Positions 46,749-59,671 of a DNA stretch of 64,000 nt are shown one piece after another (the stretch's first letter is position 1; each line of letters starts with the position of its first letter). The position numbers and the translations under genes are program-made. The notes under the pieces are model-generated. The model made no database searches and had not been told where the DNA came from. It was given only the letters and a program-made list of their open reading frames with translations. This stretch comes from Bicyclus anynana (lineage: Eukaryota > Arthropoda > Insecta > Lepidoptera > Nymphalidae), in assembly GCF_947172395.1 (NCBI RefSeq), contig NC_069100.1:8584109-8648108 (forward strand), read 5' to 3'.

Positions 46749-49700
46749 TCAATTAAATGGTTTCGACAGAACGTCTGCATAAAGAAACATCTTTACTTCG
46801 TCATCTTTACAATACTTCAAAACCTTCAATAATTCATCTCGATGTGTTTCCGAAACATGAAACTGTTCTGCCTGGAAAATATATTCCTCCAAAACATTCG
46901 CCTCCGTCGTGTCGACCTCCAAAAGCCCTTTCACTACATAAGTAATCAAAAATTTTCTGCTTTCATTAAAACGGTAATGATTACTAAAATAATCATTCAA
47001 AGGACCTTTGTACAAGTCTATCACAGACTTAAAATATTTATTTATGAGTTCCTTTATTTCATATCCAATGTAGTTGCCGAATATTCTGCCCACTATCTCT
47101 ACAGCTTCGTTTCTATATGTGGGTTCATCAAAGCTACCAGGTTTATATTTAATCGCTTGCTTTATAGATTTATATATTATATAAATCTATAAGGGATGGA
47201 TGAAATGGCGACAGGTCTCAGGTGTACTATGTGACCCGCGAATGCCTCTTAGACTTAAGGGTAAAATATACAAAACGGTTGTAAGACCTGTCGTGCTGTA
47301 TGGATCAGAATGTTGGGCGGTGAAAGGGATGGATAGTAAACGAATGCATGTGAACGAAATGCGTATGTTGAGATGGATGTGTGGTGTGACAAGAATAGAT
47401 AAAATAAGGAATGAGTATATAAGAGGAAGTCTGAAGGTGGCGCCAGTGACAGAAAAATTGAGGAGTAGAAGGTTAGCTTGGTATGGACATGTAATGCGTA
47501 GAGAGGAAAGTCATATTACTAGAAAAATGTTGAATGTGCAAGTGGAAGGTCATAAGAGGAGAGGAAGGCCAAAGAAGAGATGGTTGGATTGTGTGAAAGA
47601 GGACATGTGTGTAAAAGGAGTGGATGATGAGTTGACGAGTAATAGAAACGAATGGAAAAGATTGACATATTTTTCCGACCCCACTTAAGTGGGATAAGGG
47701 TAAGGAGATGATGATGATGATTATATAAATCAATAAAGCAAGCGATATAAAATATATATATATTATATTTTATAGAATTAAATGCATTTCTACATAATTA
47801 GCAAAACACTGTTCCATAGGTAAAATATTCTTCAATCTTTCGAGAATAATTTCAAAGACTGGCATGCAATTAGCGTACTGCTCAGAAAGAAATACTTTAT
47901 TGAATTTTAACGAGAATATGAACTCTTTATAAAGTTTAATCAAAGTAGTTTTTAACTCTGGCTCTTGCAATAAAACTTCAATGGCATCAAAAAACGATTC
48001 ACCTACTTCCTCAATTACCTCAGACTGTTTGTTTTCAGATTTACACAAAAGTAGGTGTTTCGCAATGATCCTGACATACATACATTTTTTTTCAATAGAG
48101 TCGTAATCTTCCTCGTCCTTGGAAAATGTATTTGGATCCAATTCAGTTTCTATAAAGTTATTGACAATACCTCTTATAAATTGCTGATCAATGTCATATT
48201 GTATGTTCTCTAATGTACAAAGCACAGGCATAGCTAACTTTTCATCAATTTTCATGTAAATATTAAACACTTGAACCCAATAATCTGCCAAGATGTTTTT
48301 GGAATTTTTTTTTAGGGTAGGCGGAGCGCCGCCACTCTAGCAGTTTCTTTATGTATTTTTCTTGATCAGATTTTCTACAAATTAAAGCTTTATTTGCAAC
48401 TGCCTTAGCACCGATCCATTGCCAATTCAAAGAATCTATATCTACTGGAAGTCTACTGAAGTGAGCATTAGCTCTGAGCCCGGTAGACATCTCAACCTGC
48501 CATTTAGATTGCGGTTTTACGAATTGAAATTCCGAAATACGGCGTAACAACTCCTCATTGGTTAAAAATGAGGACAATGGACGTGCAAACCAATATCTCG
48601 GAGTTGACAAAAATGCCTCTTCCAATGCAATTCTGTGCTTCTCAGCTAATCCTCCAGATTCACTGAAATATATTGTAAGGGATCTTAAAAACCGATCGTG
48701 GTTTGGACGTTCTTTAGTAATTAATTCAGCGAAACTTTTACCATCCTTTAAAGGAGATGTGTCATGGCGTAAAGCATTGATATACGCAGCATTATTCTGT
48801 TTAAGAGCAAAAGTTTCAATAAAAAGCTCACGCCTCAATATTCTCGCTTTGTATAATCGTGAGACTAGATTTGAATCGGTTTTTGCCGCTTTTAGTAGAG
48901 CTGTTATTGCATTAGGTATTTCTTTTAAATTAACTTTATATTGGACAAGTGTGTCAAAAATGCATTCGCATCTGAAGACAGTATAAGCGGAGGTAAACGT
49001 TTAGCGACTAACTTCTTTTCTTCAAGATTTAATTTGTATTCGGTAAATGTAGAGAATTGACGGAGAAAGCCAGTAAGTAAAGCAGGTGATATTTGGACAT
49101 CAGCTAATAAGTGACGTAAGACAACAGCATGAAGGCCTTCGCGGCATGTTGGGTCTGTTTCAGCTCCATCGAGACCTATGTCAACGCCAAATTGTAGCAC
49201 TAACGACCAGACATTTTCAGGCAAACGCCAGGCAGAACCACGTTTTACGAGAGATCTAATAACTGCAGCCCGTAGCGTGGTTGGTTCATTCTTATGTCTT
49301 TCTACCATTAGCTTTAGAAATTTCTCTACTTGTTCTGGAACTCCTCCGCTTTTGCTGACAAGAACTAGCATAATATTGAGTCGACCTTCAGTAGTGCTTT
49401 CAGCTAACAAATTTTTATTGTGTACAAATGTTTGTTCAAAACCTATAAAACGATAACGGTTGAACAACTGGTTCAATGGAGATTTCCATGGGTCACAAGT
49501 AGCTGCATAGTCACAAACTAAATTGTACTCATGAGCGAACAAATCACATTTTTCCATTACTTGTGGTTTGAGCATGCCAGCACCGAAGTAATGATTCGTA
49601 AGGTATTCGATTTCGTATTTACATGGCTCACGCTGTATGTCTTTAAATACATGGGCTTTATCCTCGACTTTTAGAACTAATGGTTTAGGTAATGGGTATG

Positions 49701-50665
49701 GCCAGTCTTTGACTTTACAATCAATCGCTTTATCAACAAACACTTGCTTTTTAAAAGAAGACCTTTCCTCTGATTTCAAGCGTTTTATTAATGGTTCAAC
49801 CTTCTTGTATGTAAACCAATTTTCCAAATACTCAGCTCTGGCAAGTTTCAGAACAAGTTCTTTGGCTTGTTCACCAGTCAAGTTAGCTGCAATAGTTTTC
49901 ATGTAAAGTACATAAGCTACATATAATTCACTCTTAGCATCAAATCTAATTCTGTAATTTTTCATTATATACTCTGTAATTGATGGACTGAATGCATCAA
50001 ATAAGTTTGAGTGGAAATATTTTTCAACAATATCTAAAAACACATTGCCATCACTCTTCAATACACTTTTGATAGTGCAGCAAGGTTGTTAGGTAAAATC
50101 TCAAAGTAAAGTTTGCATGCTGAAGGACAGACATCAAAAACTATTTTCAACTGTTTGAATGACAATTTATCCATTACATTTGGAAATTCATTTGTTATAA
50201 ATTGACTGGAACAGTGCCAGAAAAAGTTAAATGCATCCTCAAAGTTAGATCTATATAATAGTTATAAAACATCTGGCACCTTTCTTTATCTTTTAAATTT
50301 AACTGTATAAAACGCTTCATTTTATTGACAGCTGGTTGGATCATTTCTGGATATAAAGTACTCTCAAGATGCAATGATTTAACGACGTCACTATATTGGT
50401 TTTCTAAAATCCAAAGACATTTTAATGATCTACTGACATACAACATATCATTGTTTTTAAGATTATCTATTATGTATTCAATGTTTCTATGTTTTGAAGC
50501 AAGATCTATTTTGAAAATTCAATCAATAGGTGAAGTTTCTGGTTGAATTATGATGTCTTGAAAAGGGACATTTCTTTCGTAAGTCTCATTAACCAAGTCA
50601 TTCAGGTAACGATGTTTCTCTTGGAGATTTGATCCCAGTAATGTTATCGGTAACTGCACACCCAT
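46749..50665 (-). pseudogene. Orphan helical-repeat family, copy C (pseudogene)
   Basis: This aligns along its length to copy B but is broken many times. There is a TGA in place of Arg at 50521-50519, a frameshift near 50255 (tata expansion), and a deletion near 50073 that removes about 20 codons. A one-base loss lies at about 48955, an internal deletion of about 80 codons near 48312, and a LINE fragment at 47178-47722. Surviving open pieces are 50446-50195, 50061-48925, 48838-48263, 48291-47770 and 47093-46749. The start ATG is at 50665, again after a degraded acceptor. Segments such as 49130-49310 remain nearly identical to copy B. Confidence 0.9.
47178..47722 (+). mobile_element. LINE reverse-transcriptase fragment inserted in copy C
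   Basis: A plus-strand frame (47200-47688) reads KIYKTVVRPVVLYGSECWAV, MHVNEMRMLRWMCGVTR, RLAWYGHVMRR and GRPKKRWLDCVKEDM, the C-terminal part of a non-LTR ORF2. It ends at a stop with the gggataaggg and tgatgatgatga tail. The 5' part, including the RT catalytic box, is absent, as in a 5'-truncated copy. The flanks are an inverted, not direct, copy of the target. Confidence 0.88.
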
Positions 50666-52343
50666 CTTAAAGCAAAATATATAATAACTATAACACCATC
50701 AATAATCTTCAACAACATATATGTATGTACTTAAGACAGTTTAAGTTCCATAAGGTCTCTCCTATGGAGCTAGCTGGCCTGTAATGGGCCGTAAAAATAG
50801 CCTGATAATGATGATGAATAATATTAATAAAACTCCACTCCAGAAATGTTATTATCTAATAATTGTCAGAACAGTTCACACAATAATACTTGTTGTGTCT
50901 GTTTTATGATAGTATATTATAACATTAAGAATTAAATTAATGATATATATAAACATCCTAGATATATAGATATATAATTATAGAGAAATTATTGCTTTTA
51001 CCCTTATAGTTGAAAACTCGACAGTTTGTTGAAAAGTTGATATACTACAACAATTAATTACAGAAAATTACAAGGTTAAGCCGGGATTTGTGTCAACATG
51101 GTTAGCAAAACCAAGTAAGTAATGTTTTGTAACTTCTTCTCTACATGTGATGGGATCAGCAGGGTATTATTGATTAAAAGCTGCTCAAAACTGAACGGAC
51201 TATAATTACAAGAATTCAGTAACAACTTTAATTGACTTTTAAGTCCAACATTAAAAGAAAGACCATTAAAGCAGAAACATGGCAAAGAAACTTTGTTATG
51301 ACAATGCTAGGCCAAATGTTAGCTTACTTGCTAAATGCTAACTGAAAACGCCAAAATGGGCAAATTCTACCCTTGGAATTCACAAGACATCTCACTTTCC
51401 AATGAAATACATATTCCGGTCCCTATTCATACAAACCCAAAAGTGGGTTGATTCATAGAAACCCTCAAATGATGAATAGGTTCTGAAATTCATATGCTGC
51501 TTAAAAGACTGCTCTCTAGTGGTAAAAAATACTTTCAGTTAATTAATATTATAATACCTTAGCCTTTTAATAAAGCATTTGTTTTATCAAAAAACAGCAG
51601 GAACTTATCCAAGGTCCTAATATAAAAAATAACAATGTATAGATACATTCTTAGGTGACAAAATAAAAAACAAATAAAGTGTAAACTACTTGTAACGTCA
51701 CTTTTACACAATTTAACAACAAACTTGCTAAAGTATTTTTTCAGACTGATATTCAGCAGTGGCATTATTAATTTTCCTCTTTTTCCTACGTCACATTCAC
51801 TGAACCATACAATTTTTTTATTACATTCGCAATTTTGGCAAAACTTGCAAGTTAACTTTTAAATTTGCAGATATATCACTTTCAGGAGTTAGATCTGCAA
51901 ATAACAAAATATTTAGCCGGGAATAAAGGAATAGGGTCACAATTTTTTCAATCTGTAAATAGTGAAAATGCAAATAAAGGCAGCGCATATAAGGAGCTCT
52001 TACTGTATTTATTGATGACATGGTGATATAGAATTAAAGCTGACTATAGTAAGTGTATGAGTTTTAATCAACAATCATTTTCGGCCAGGTTCCAGGTAGA
52101 AATCAAATCAAAACCACCGTCACAGGGGAGTATAATATGTAGGTACTACTTTGTGGGTAGATAATTCACCCGTATTACAAAAATTAAAAAAAGAGTGTAG
52201 GTGTATAGTTGAGAACTTCTTAAGGGCGTGTGGGGGCCGTGGATGGATAAATACTACAGTTCGTTTCATGTAGAAAGTTTGCTGCGATTCATGATAATAG
52301 TACATATTATGAGCGTCATACATTCGACTGTCACCGTACCCGT

Positions 52344-52381
52344 ATCTGAAAAACACTCTGAACTTAAAGTGTTTTTCAGAT
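52344..52381. repeat. Perfect 14-bp-stem hairpin
   Basis: ATCTGAAAAACACT at 52344-52357 and its exact complement at 52368-52381 flank a 10-base loop. No T-run follows on either strand that would suggest a transcript end. Confidence 0.85.
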
Positions 52382-53840
52382 AGCATAACACAAATAATAA
52401 CTACTAAGATTGTGTTTTGAATAAGAAGTAGGTTCAACAAACAGTACAATAAATCATATTTCTTTCTTACTTACCTCTACAGTTCACGTGTCTTCAATTC
52501 CTGTTGTTCCTTATTTTTGTTAAGCTTTTTGAAATTTGTTTCAAGAATAGAAAATGTTTCTATTTATTACGGAACTTAAATTTCTGCGTCGTGATTGTGG
52601 GTGTGGTCATGTGGTGCACTTCTACCTAATTTCTATAAATAGTAACGCGTCAGATCAGACCCAGACGGTCAGAATGAATCAGAATAATCCTAATTCCTAG
52701 GTATTTCTATTTTCCTACCTTTTCTACTTCGTGGATGGTGGATACTGGATAGTTGGTACTTGTTTGAAAATTGAAATGAAAAATTATTTTATGACACATA
52801 CACAAATGTCAAATGTTGAGGTTTGACAGTTGACACCTTCACATTTGACAACCGTGAGTAAACTTGCTGTCAGTTTGACGCACCACGCAAAGGGATTGCG
52901 TACGATTGTAATGCTTTGATCCTAAACTTGAGAATCGATTTTTTTTTTATTGAGAAAGAATACATTAAGGAACTTAGTCTAACTTATCCTAATATCTATA
53001 CACCTGAAATGGTGGCAAAAATACTGGCTGCATTTTCGCGCTGGACAGCCAGACTGATCCGATCCCTTCTAAAGGGTTCGATTTACATGTTTTAAAGATT
53101 ACACAGGGTGCTCGGAAGTATTACTACAATACTACCTACAATACTAGGATAATATTCTTTATGGAAAATTAATTAAAATATTCATTTTATAACACATTTT
53201 CATTTTAGAACACATGTTTCTGAAGTAGCCTCCACTACCACTACGATTGCGTATTTTAAAATGATTCATATTGTAAGAGGCGTCCATAACTTAATGGTAT
53301 TGAATTAAAGTCCAACTTCTCATGTATACATTTTAATTCCATCTTCACTATAGGTACAGTAAATCTCGACATTGACAATATCATGAAATCTCGTAAACAT
53401 TAATTAACTGTCGTACATTTTCATTGAAATTTCATTTACACTCAATGATTAGTAATTTAGTAATTAAATCGATAATCTAATTTCGTCGTCCACCATTTTA
53501 TAACTTCCGCCCGCGTCACCCTTTTTCCTTCTTTTTTTTGTATGCCAAAAGGCAAAGGCATTACACCGTACAGCCATAGAATACTTTATTTATTTAAATT
53601 AAATACTCGGCCATACTGCCGGACGTGTTAATATTGTTCTTATGAATTCCATTTTGTATAACAATGTAATATTCCATATAAATTTAACTAGAAAAACCAC
53701 ATTTTAGACAATAATATTTACAAAACCTTACAATATACACTTTTGGCATTTTAAAGTGAACTTTTCCTTTCCCCTGGACTATAAAGTCCGCAAACTGCTG
53801 ACGTTATACCAGATGCATCACCCCCGTTTATGAGTAGAGT

Positions 53841-54017
53841 GCCTCAATAGCTCAACGGTAAGAGCGGACGGACTCATCACCGAGGTGTGGAGGTTCGATC
53901 CCCGCCCCGCTAGTCTATGGTCGTACCCTCTCCTAATACGGTCTTTCCTGACTAGTAAGATAGTAATGGGAATATTGGTCATATTAAAATATATGGCAAA
54001 ATTTTCTTCATAAAAAA
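53841..54017 (+). mobile_element. tRNA-derived SINE (family C)
   Basis: Head gcctcaatagctcaacggta and B box aggttcgatccccg are tRNA-like; the body has tcctgactagta and the ttggtcatattaaaatatatgg end. It is the best-kept forward copy of the family seen at 20275, 41502 and 46160. Confidence 0.82.
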
Positions 54018-55156
54018 ATGAGGTTATACCTACCTCCCATGCAAGTGTGGGTACGTGGCTTCTTTAACGCCAAGAACCTCCATAATCGTGAGGAGTGCAA
54101 TCTCTGTGATCATTTTCTCAAGATGAATGTAAGTATGTACAAGGGTCTTACCTCGCTATCCCTTGGTAAAGAGAACTGACGCAAGCTAAGAATGGACATC
54201 GCTAAAAGCTAAAGGGCGCAAGCCTATAGTATTTAGTAGGTAACTGACATTGTGTGACCTTTTGTGAGTAGTCCGAAGTGACCTGTAGTCCGGAGGCCCC
54301 ATATCATTGATACGGCTGATACAGCGGTAGCTACGCCTTAGATGTTGAGTCAACTATTATTGTTTTGATTGTTGTTTCAGTCAATAGTCTTACAGCAAAA
54401 AGCTTCGACGAACAACAATATATTCAATTCAATTCTTCTTGAACAATATATTTTGTAAACATTGTTATTAATTTTAAAAAAGAACAAATAATTATGACAG
54501 AGGAGGTAGGTAGTAAAAAATCACATGTTGATGTACTCGTGGCTTCTCCTACTGTACGTCAATCAATCCATCAACGTCGCTAACACAAATGTGTTACTGC
54601 GCATACTTTAATTTACAGTCAGTTTGTTGGCTTTTATTCGATACTAAAGACTAGTGTCAGAGAATAATTGTAAATTATATCGATTTACGCTCTCCAATCT
54701 CTAGTTCTTTTAGGTACAAACTGACAGTTTACTCCTGCGCCTGCCAATGCCACCCGTGTGACGTCTGTGGTAACACCAATCACCACTGATCCGTCAGCGT
54801 CAAGTCATAATGTCAATCTTTGAGTTTGATGGTTTCCCAATGTATTATACTACTCTATGGTTTGATGTCAATTGTCAAAATGTTAATACTGAAATTTCAA
54901 AAGCTGTTTGTTTTGTGGTCAATACATAATTATCAATAATATTTACATTGTTTTCTCCAAGCATTAATGTCTGTGTCTCCAAGGCCCAAGCTACGCGACA
55001 TTGGCATAGTAAATTGTGCTGTCTTGGCATAACCAAAAGCCATTAAATATATAAGAAGAATAATAATAATAAATATTCACCTTCAAAGAATAAATTCTTA
55101 AGAGGTCCTACTCCTGCATTACTTCGTTTTGTTAAATTATATATATAAACTAGAAA

Positions 55157-56925
55157 ATGCGGTTAGACGACCAGATCACTTTATTAGCACTAAAATACAT
55201 ATGTGGTGAGAATAAGGAATTATGCAGGTTATGTTTATCCTCAATACAATCAAGAGAAGCAGCAGTTTCATTAAAAAATATTGTACAAGTTAAGACTCCA
55301 TACTGTCAAGATTCAGTAACTTATAACTGTGTCCTCACCAATCTAGGTGTAAGTATATATTTCGTCAATATCATTATTTCTTCTTTTACTATTAACATAT
55401 TAAGCATTTCTACAAAATAATAAAGTACTTAAGTCTTTATATTAAATTCTTTAACCTAATTTTTTCTTTAATAAAGAGAAGAATACATAGGGCTCATATC
55501 ACTGGATGTGATGCCCTCCAAGTCATTACTACAGACCATTTGCTGAATGTTTTAATAAAAGATTGCAAAGAAAAAACACCAAAAAAAAAATCTTCAAGGC
55601 AAGAGTGAATAGGCACCTCCTAGGCAAGCGTGCTTCATCTTAAATATTCTCATCATTGCTTTCCATCAGGCATGATTGTCAAGTGCAAGCAACATGAAAA
55701 AACAAATAACATTACAATGTCAGACTTTTTTCAGATCCCTGATGAGCCTCTTCTGCCTCAAGTTGTGTGCAGCGACTGCACAACAATTTTAATAAATTCA
55801 TACCTTTTTCAACAACTAAAAGAATTCTCCAACAATATATGGGATAAGGTGTTAAAAGATCTCAACAACACCTTTTCAAACTCATGCAAACTTAACTTGC
55901 AAGATATGAATAGTGTATTTGCTACTATACACAAAACTGATATGTTCACCAGTCATCAAAAATGCACTACTGGGACTAAACAAAGAACTCTATGTAATGT
56001 TAATAAAGCTATTAAATCATACAAAAAAAGCTTAACAGGGAATAAAAGTGAATTAGTTTGTGAGAAATGTGGAAAGAGATTCAAAGCACAGTTTTTGTTG
56101 AAAAAACATATTAAATTCCATAAGAAAACTTTACACCCATGTCCTAATTGTACAAAAGTATTTAGTATGCAGAATTATTTACACATACACATTGAAAGAG
56201 TGCATTATCCAAAAAAAATTAAATGTGATATTTGCCCCAAAAAGTTTAGTACTAAAAGAGTTTTAAAACATCACTTGAGAACAGAACACATTCCTATGAA
56301 ATGTAAGGACTGTGATATTGAATTACCATCTAAAAAAGCTCTTAAATTCCACTTGGACCATCACAAAGTAAATACATGCCCTTTCTGCAACAAAGGTTAC
56401 AGAAACATAAAATATTTCAAGTTACATATGAAGTACTGTGGGAAAATTGGAAATCCAGATACCTACATTTGTGATATCTGCCAAAAAGCATATCAAGCCA
56501 AAAGTGGTTTAAATTCTCATATGAAAACTGCACATGGATTTGGTAAAGTTCTATCTTGCAAATGGTGTAATAAAAAGTTTGATGTCATCAGTCGACTGAA
56601 TGATCACATTGTGACACATACAAAGGAGAAAAAGTTCTATTGTGAGAAATGTGGAGGGAAATTTGTTACACACAAATCATTAATTAATCATATACGTTTA
56701 CACACTGGAGAACGTCCGTACCCTTGCAGTTTATGTGATCAAAGCTTTTTATCTGCTTCTAGAAGATTGGAACATCAAAAGAGGAAGCACTTTGAACCAG
56801 CACATAAATGTAGTTTATGTGAGGCCAAATTTGTAACCCGCTATGAATGGCGAAAGCATTTGAAAAGACATTTCAAACAAAGCAGTAAATTGTATGTAAC
56901 AGGATCTGACATACCGCAAAGTTAA
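55157..56925 (+). CDS. ZAD-C2H2 zinc-finger protein (two exons, ~460 aa)
   Basis: Likely a nuclear DNA-binding protein of the insect ZAD family. Exon 1 is 55157-55348 (64 codons) and exon 2 is 55735-56925; the intron is phase 0 (donor GTAAGT, acceptor ttttttcag). This placement matches exactly the exon structure of its neighbour at 57426-59397. The N-terminal ZAD spans both exons, with CRLC in exon 1 and CSDC in exon 2, which pair to hold one zinc. A linker follows, then ten fingers from LVCEKCGKRF to HKCSLCEAKFVTRYEWRKH. Finger 5 ends in Cys (C2HC). One canonical TGERPYPC linker follows finger 8. AATAAA at 56962-56967 is a good poly(A) signal. Target genes unknown. Confidence 0.9.
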
Positions 56926-56961
56926 CAATATCAAGATCTAATTCACTTGAAATTTTGTTAC

Positions 56962-56967
56962 AATAAA
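56962..56967 (+). terminator. Poly(A) signal of the plus-strand zinc-finger gene
   Basis: AATAAA 37 bases after the stop codon. Confidence 0.65.
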
Positions 56968-57425
56968 GCTTTCCTATATTATATAAAACTACTGTATCTA
57001 CACAAATTTTTGTTTTATTTAAAAATACCAAGCAGTTATGAAATTACATGCATTCAATGTTTGCATACTCACTCCGCCCATTAAGGCTCCTTTGTACCTC
57101 TACCTTAACCGCTCACAACATACCTACTGGTTAGAACTGAAAAATTCTTTTTGTATTGAAAAGCCCATTTATCTATATAAACATTTTCCATTAAATAATG
57201 TCAAATATTATAATATTATTAAATTTCAATAATTAAAATTATAATTGACTACCAAGCTTATACAATAAAAATTTCACATACCTTTTACCATACATGCAAG
57301 TTAAAATAATAATGACATAACTAGCTTAAGCTCTGAAGTGCATTGAGGTGAAAGATTTTTTTATTAATTATTAAATTTATAAAATTAAATTTACAAGAGA
57401 TGTTTAAAACATATCACAAGTCTTA

Positions 57426-59397
57426 TCAAGGCTCAATTATAAATCTCCTCATGTTTTGTTCAACAGGCAAGTTGGGTGGTATCATATTTCTTCCATAATA
57501 CAATTTGCTAGTTGGGTCATGATGCCTACTTATGTGTTGTTTCAAAAAATGTGTAGTTACAAATTTCCGTGAACATATCTCGCACATTAAAGTAGGACCT
57601 ACATGTTTGAACTTTATATGTTCGGCTCTAGCTGAGGCATTCACAAATTTTTCATTGCATATCTTGCAACTGTACGGTTTTTCACCAGTGTGTCGTCTAG
57701 TATGATACAAAAGAGCCTCTTTGGAAACAAACCGGTTGGTACATATTTCACATTTAAAATTCTTTTCTCCTGTATGTTTTACCATGTGCACCTTCAAATA
57801 ACTAGGAGCAGTAAACATTTTACCACACTCTTTACAAATGTGAGGCTTTGCATTGCCATGAGCAAAACGTTCATGCACTCGGAGTCCACCAGGTGTGCTG
57901 TAAGCCTTATCACATTTCTCGCATGTAAATGCCTTCTCCATAGTACTCCTTATTGGGTGAGGATCAATTAAGTCTTTAAGACACAACTCTACATGTTTTT
58001 CATAAAACTCTCTTGTGGTATAGGTTTTACCACATTTAGGACAAACACTCTTCACCTTGTGTTTGTCTTCATGTATTTGAAGTTTGTGTAAGCCTTGGCA
58101 GGTTTTTCCACACTCTTTACAAGTATATGTAGAGTGCATCATGTTTTCATGGTTTTTTAGCCCCACAACTGTACTCCGGTACTGGGGGCATTCTGGACAT
58201 TTGTATCTGTGATAGGTACTTCCATGATTTATTAACTCAAAGTCATTTTCAAATGTTTCTAAACATATTTCACATGTGTAAGTATCATGTAGAGTTAGGT
58301 TATGTGCTGTAAACTCTTGAACTGTATCAAAATATTCAAGGCACACATGGCATTTGTGCAAATGTTTCACATTATCAATATTTTGTTTTTCTTTATTCTT
58401 TTTCACTAAAAGTGCTTTGGACTCCAAGTTTTCAATCAATAAATATAATGCTTTGTTTTTATCTTTTGTGTTTATGTCAACACTAAGAGTCTGTGTAAGG
58501 TTTTCGAAAACTTGGTTTATGAGATAATCAGATTTCTGGCATTTTTCCATAAAACGGACCGATGAAAGTACGTGCGCAACACAGTCAGGACACACAGCAT
58601 CAATCCCAGTAATCTCATCGCAAATCTGCAAAATAATTATTCTACAATCAACAATAGCTTTATAAAATTATCCAATAGCTTTTAAAATAGTAAATAATGT
58701 AAGTATAGTAGATCTTCAAATAATAGCACTATTAGTCTATTAATTTAACTACTACCGATGGCCGCATGACACAGTGGGTGACCCTGCTTTCCACATCTGT
58801 GGCCATTTCCCACAACTGGAAAATATTTGTGTTTTGTGGTAAGAGCGTGACATTTTTCCAGTCTGTGTGTAAATATTACATTACTAGTAGATGACGCGCG
58901 GTTTCACCCGCGTCAATCTCGTTCCCGTAGGAACTAGGGGATAAAATATAGACTTTGGCATAGTGTAGCTTCCCAACAGTGAAAAATTTATCAAATCGGT
59001 TTCATAGTTTCAGAGCAATGCAAACAAACAAACAATCAAATATTCCATCTTAAAATTATTAGTTTAAATATAAATACTTATTTATCAGTGAAATCTTAGT
59101 ACCCATAACTAGCTACGCTTAATTTGGGTCTATAATGTGTGTATTGTTTGCGTATATTTATTTATTTATAAGTAAATAAGTAGATACTCTTTAATGTATA
59201 CTTACATTTTCACCTAGAAGTTTAGTCAGGATTGTCGCCAAAGGTTGAAAATTATCACCTTCAGGGTTTAAGGAGACCAAGTCGTCGAAACGGACATAAT
59301 GTTCGTGTAAAATGTTCAAGCATAACCTGCAATTGCTGTAGCGATTCTCGCTAATAATATTATAAACGATAGCATTTAAATCTGAATCCTCCAACAT
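57426..59397 (-). CDS. ZAD-C2H2 zinc-finger protein, tail-to-tail paralogue (~463 aa)
   Basis: Exon 1 is 59397-59206 (64 codons) and exon 2 is 58625-57426, with a phase 0 intron. The ZAD cysteines are CRLC (exon 1) and CPDC (exon 2). Ten fingers follow from HKCHVCLEYF to LMCEICSRKF; finger 5 is again C2HC (CPKC ... HVELC). TGEKNFKC and TGEKPYSC linkers join fingers 7-8 and 8-9. The C-terminus keeps the SKLYY motif like the neighbour's SKLYV. Same exon lengths, same finger count and same odd finger show that the two genes are an inverted duplicate pair. They are well diverged in sequence, so the duplication is old. Likely a nuclear regulator; targets unknown. Confidence 0.9.
58884..59066 (-). 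mobile_element. Decayed Helitron in the zinc-finger gene intron
   Basis: The plus strand starts ctagtagatgacgcgcggtt, with cacccgcgtcaatctcgttcc, and ends taaaattattagttt, the reversed Helitron pattern. It lies inside the single intron of the minus-strand zinc-finger gene. Confidence 0.65.
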
Positions 59398-59671
59398 GTT
59401 TTATTGTGAATAAATATTAAATACCACAAACATTAATCAACCGACATTCAATCAAATAATACGCGCGCTTTTACAAGCACCTTCACAACTTTTCGTTCAA
59501 GAACTCGTTACATGAAAATTGCTCAAAATGACGCCATTTTATGACAAATTCGGAATTCTAAAATTGAACCATAATGTCAGGTATAATTTTCTTTGCTGTA
59601 GTCTGTGCCAGATACAGATTACATTTTAGCACAGACGTCAAAATTCGTCCGAGTACTCAGACGAATAACGC

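Larger units (their letters stand above)
50666..55156. other. Spacer between orphan array and zinc-finger gene
   Basis: Mostly AT-rich without convincing exons. A minus-strand donor-like site (tagag then gtaagtaag) at about 52475 could end a 5' leader exon for the array, but this is a guess. A 14-bp perfect hairpin is at 52344-52381 and SINE C at 53841-54017. A fragment at 53104-53125 resembles the end of the 63238-63844 element. A hAT-MITE fragment lies at 54290-54340. Confidence 0.5.

Noticed and set aside
47200..47688. A 162-aa protein-coding gene
   Set aside because: It is the C-terminal end of a LINE ORF2, 5'-truncated, inside a pseudogene.
55630..55734. In-frame 5' extension of zinc-finger exon 2
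   Set aside because: The ttttttcag acceptor at 55734 gives a phase 0 join matching the paralogue; the extension has no ZAD-like residues.
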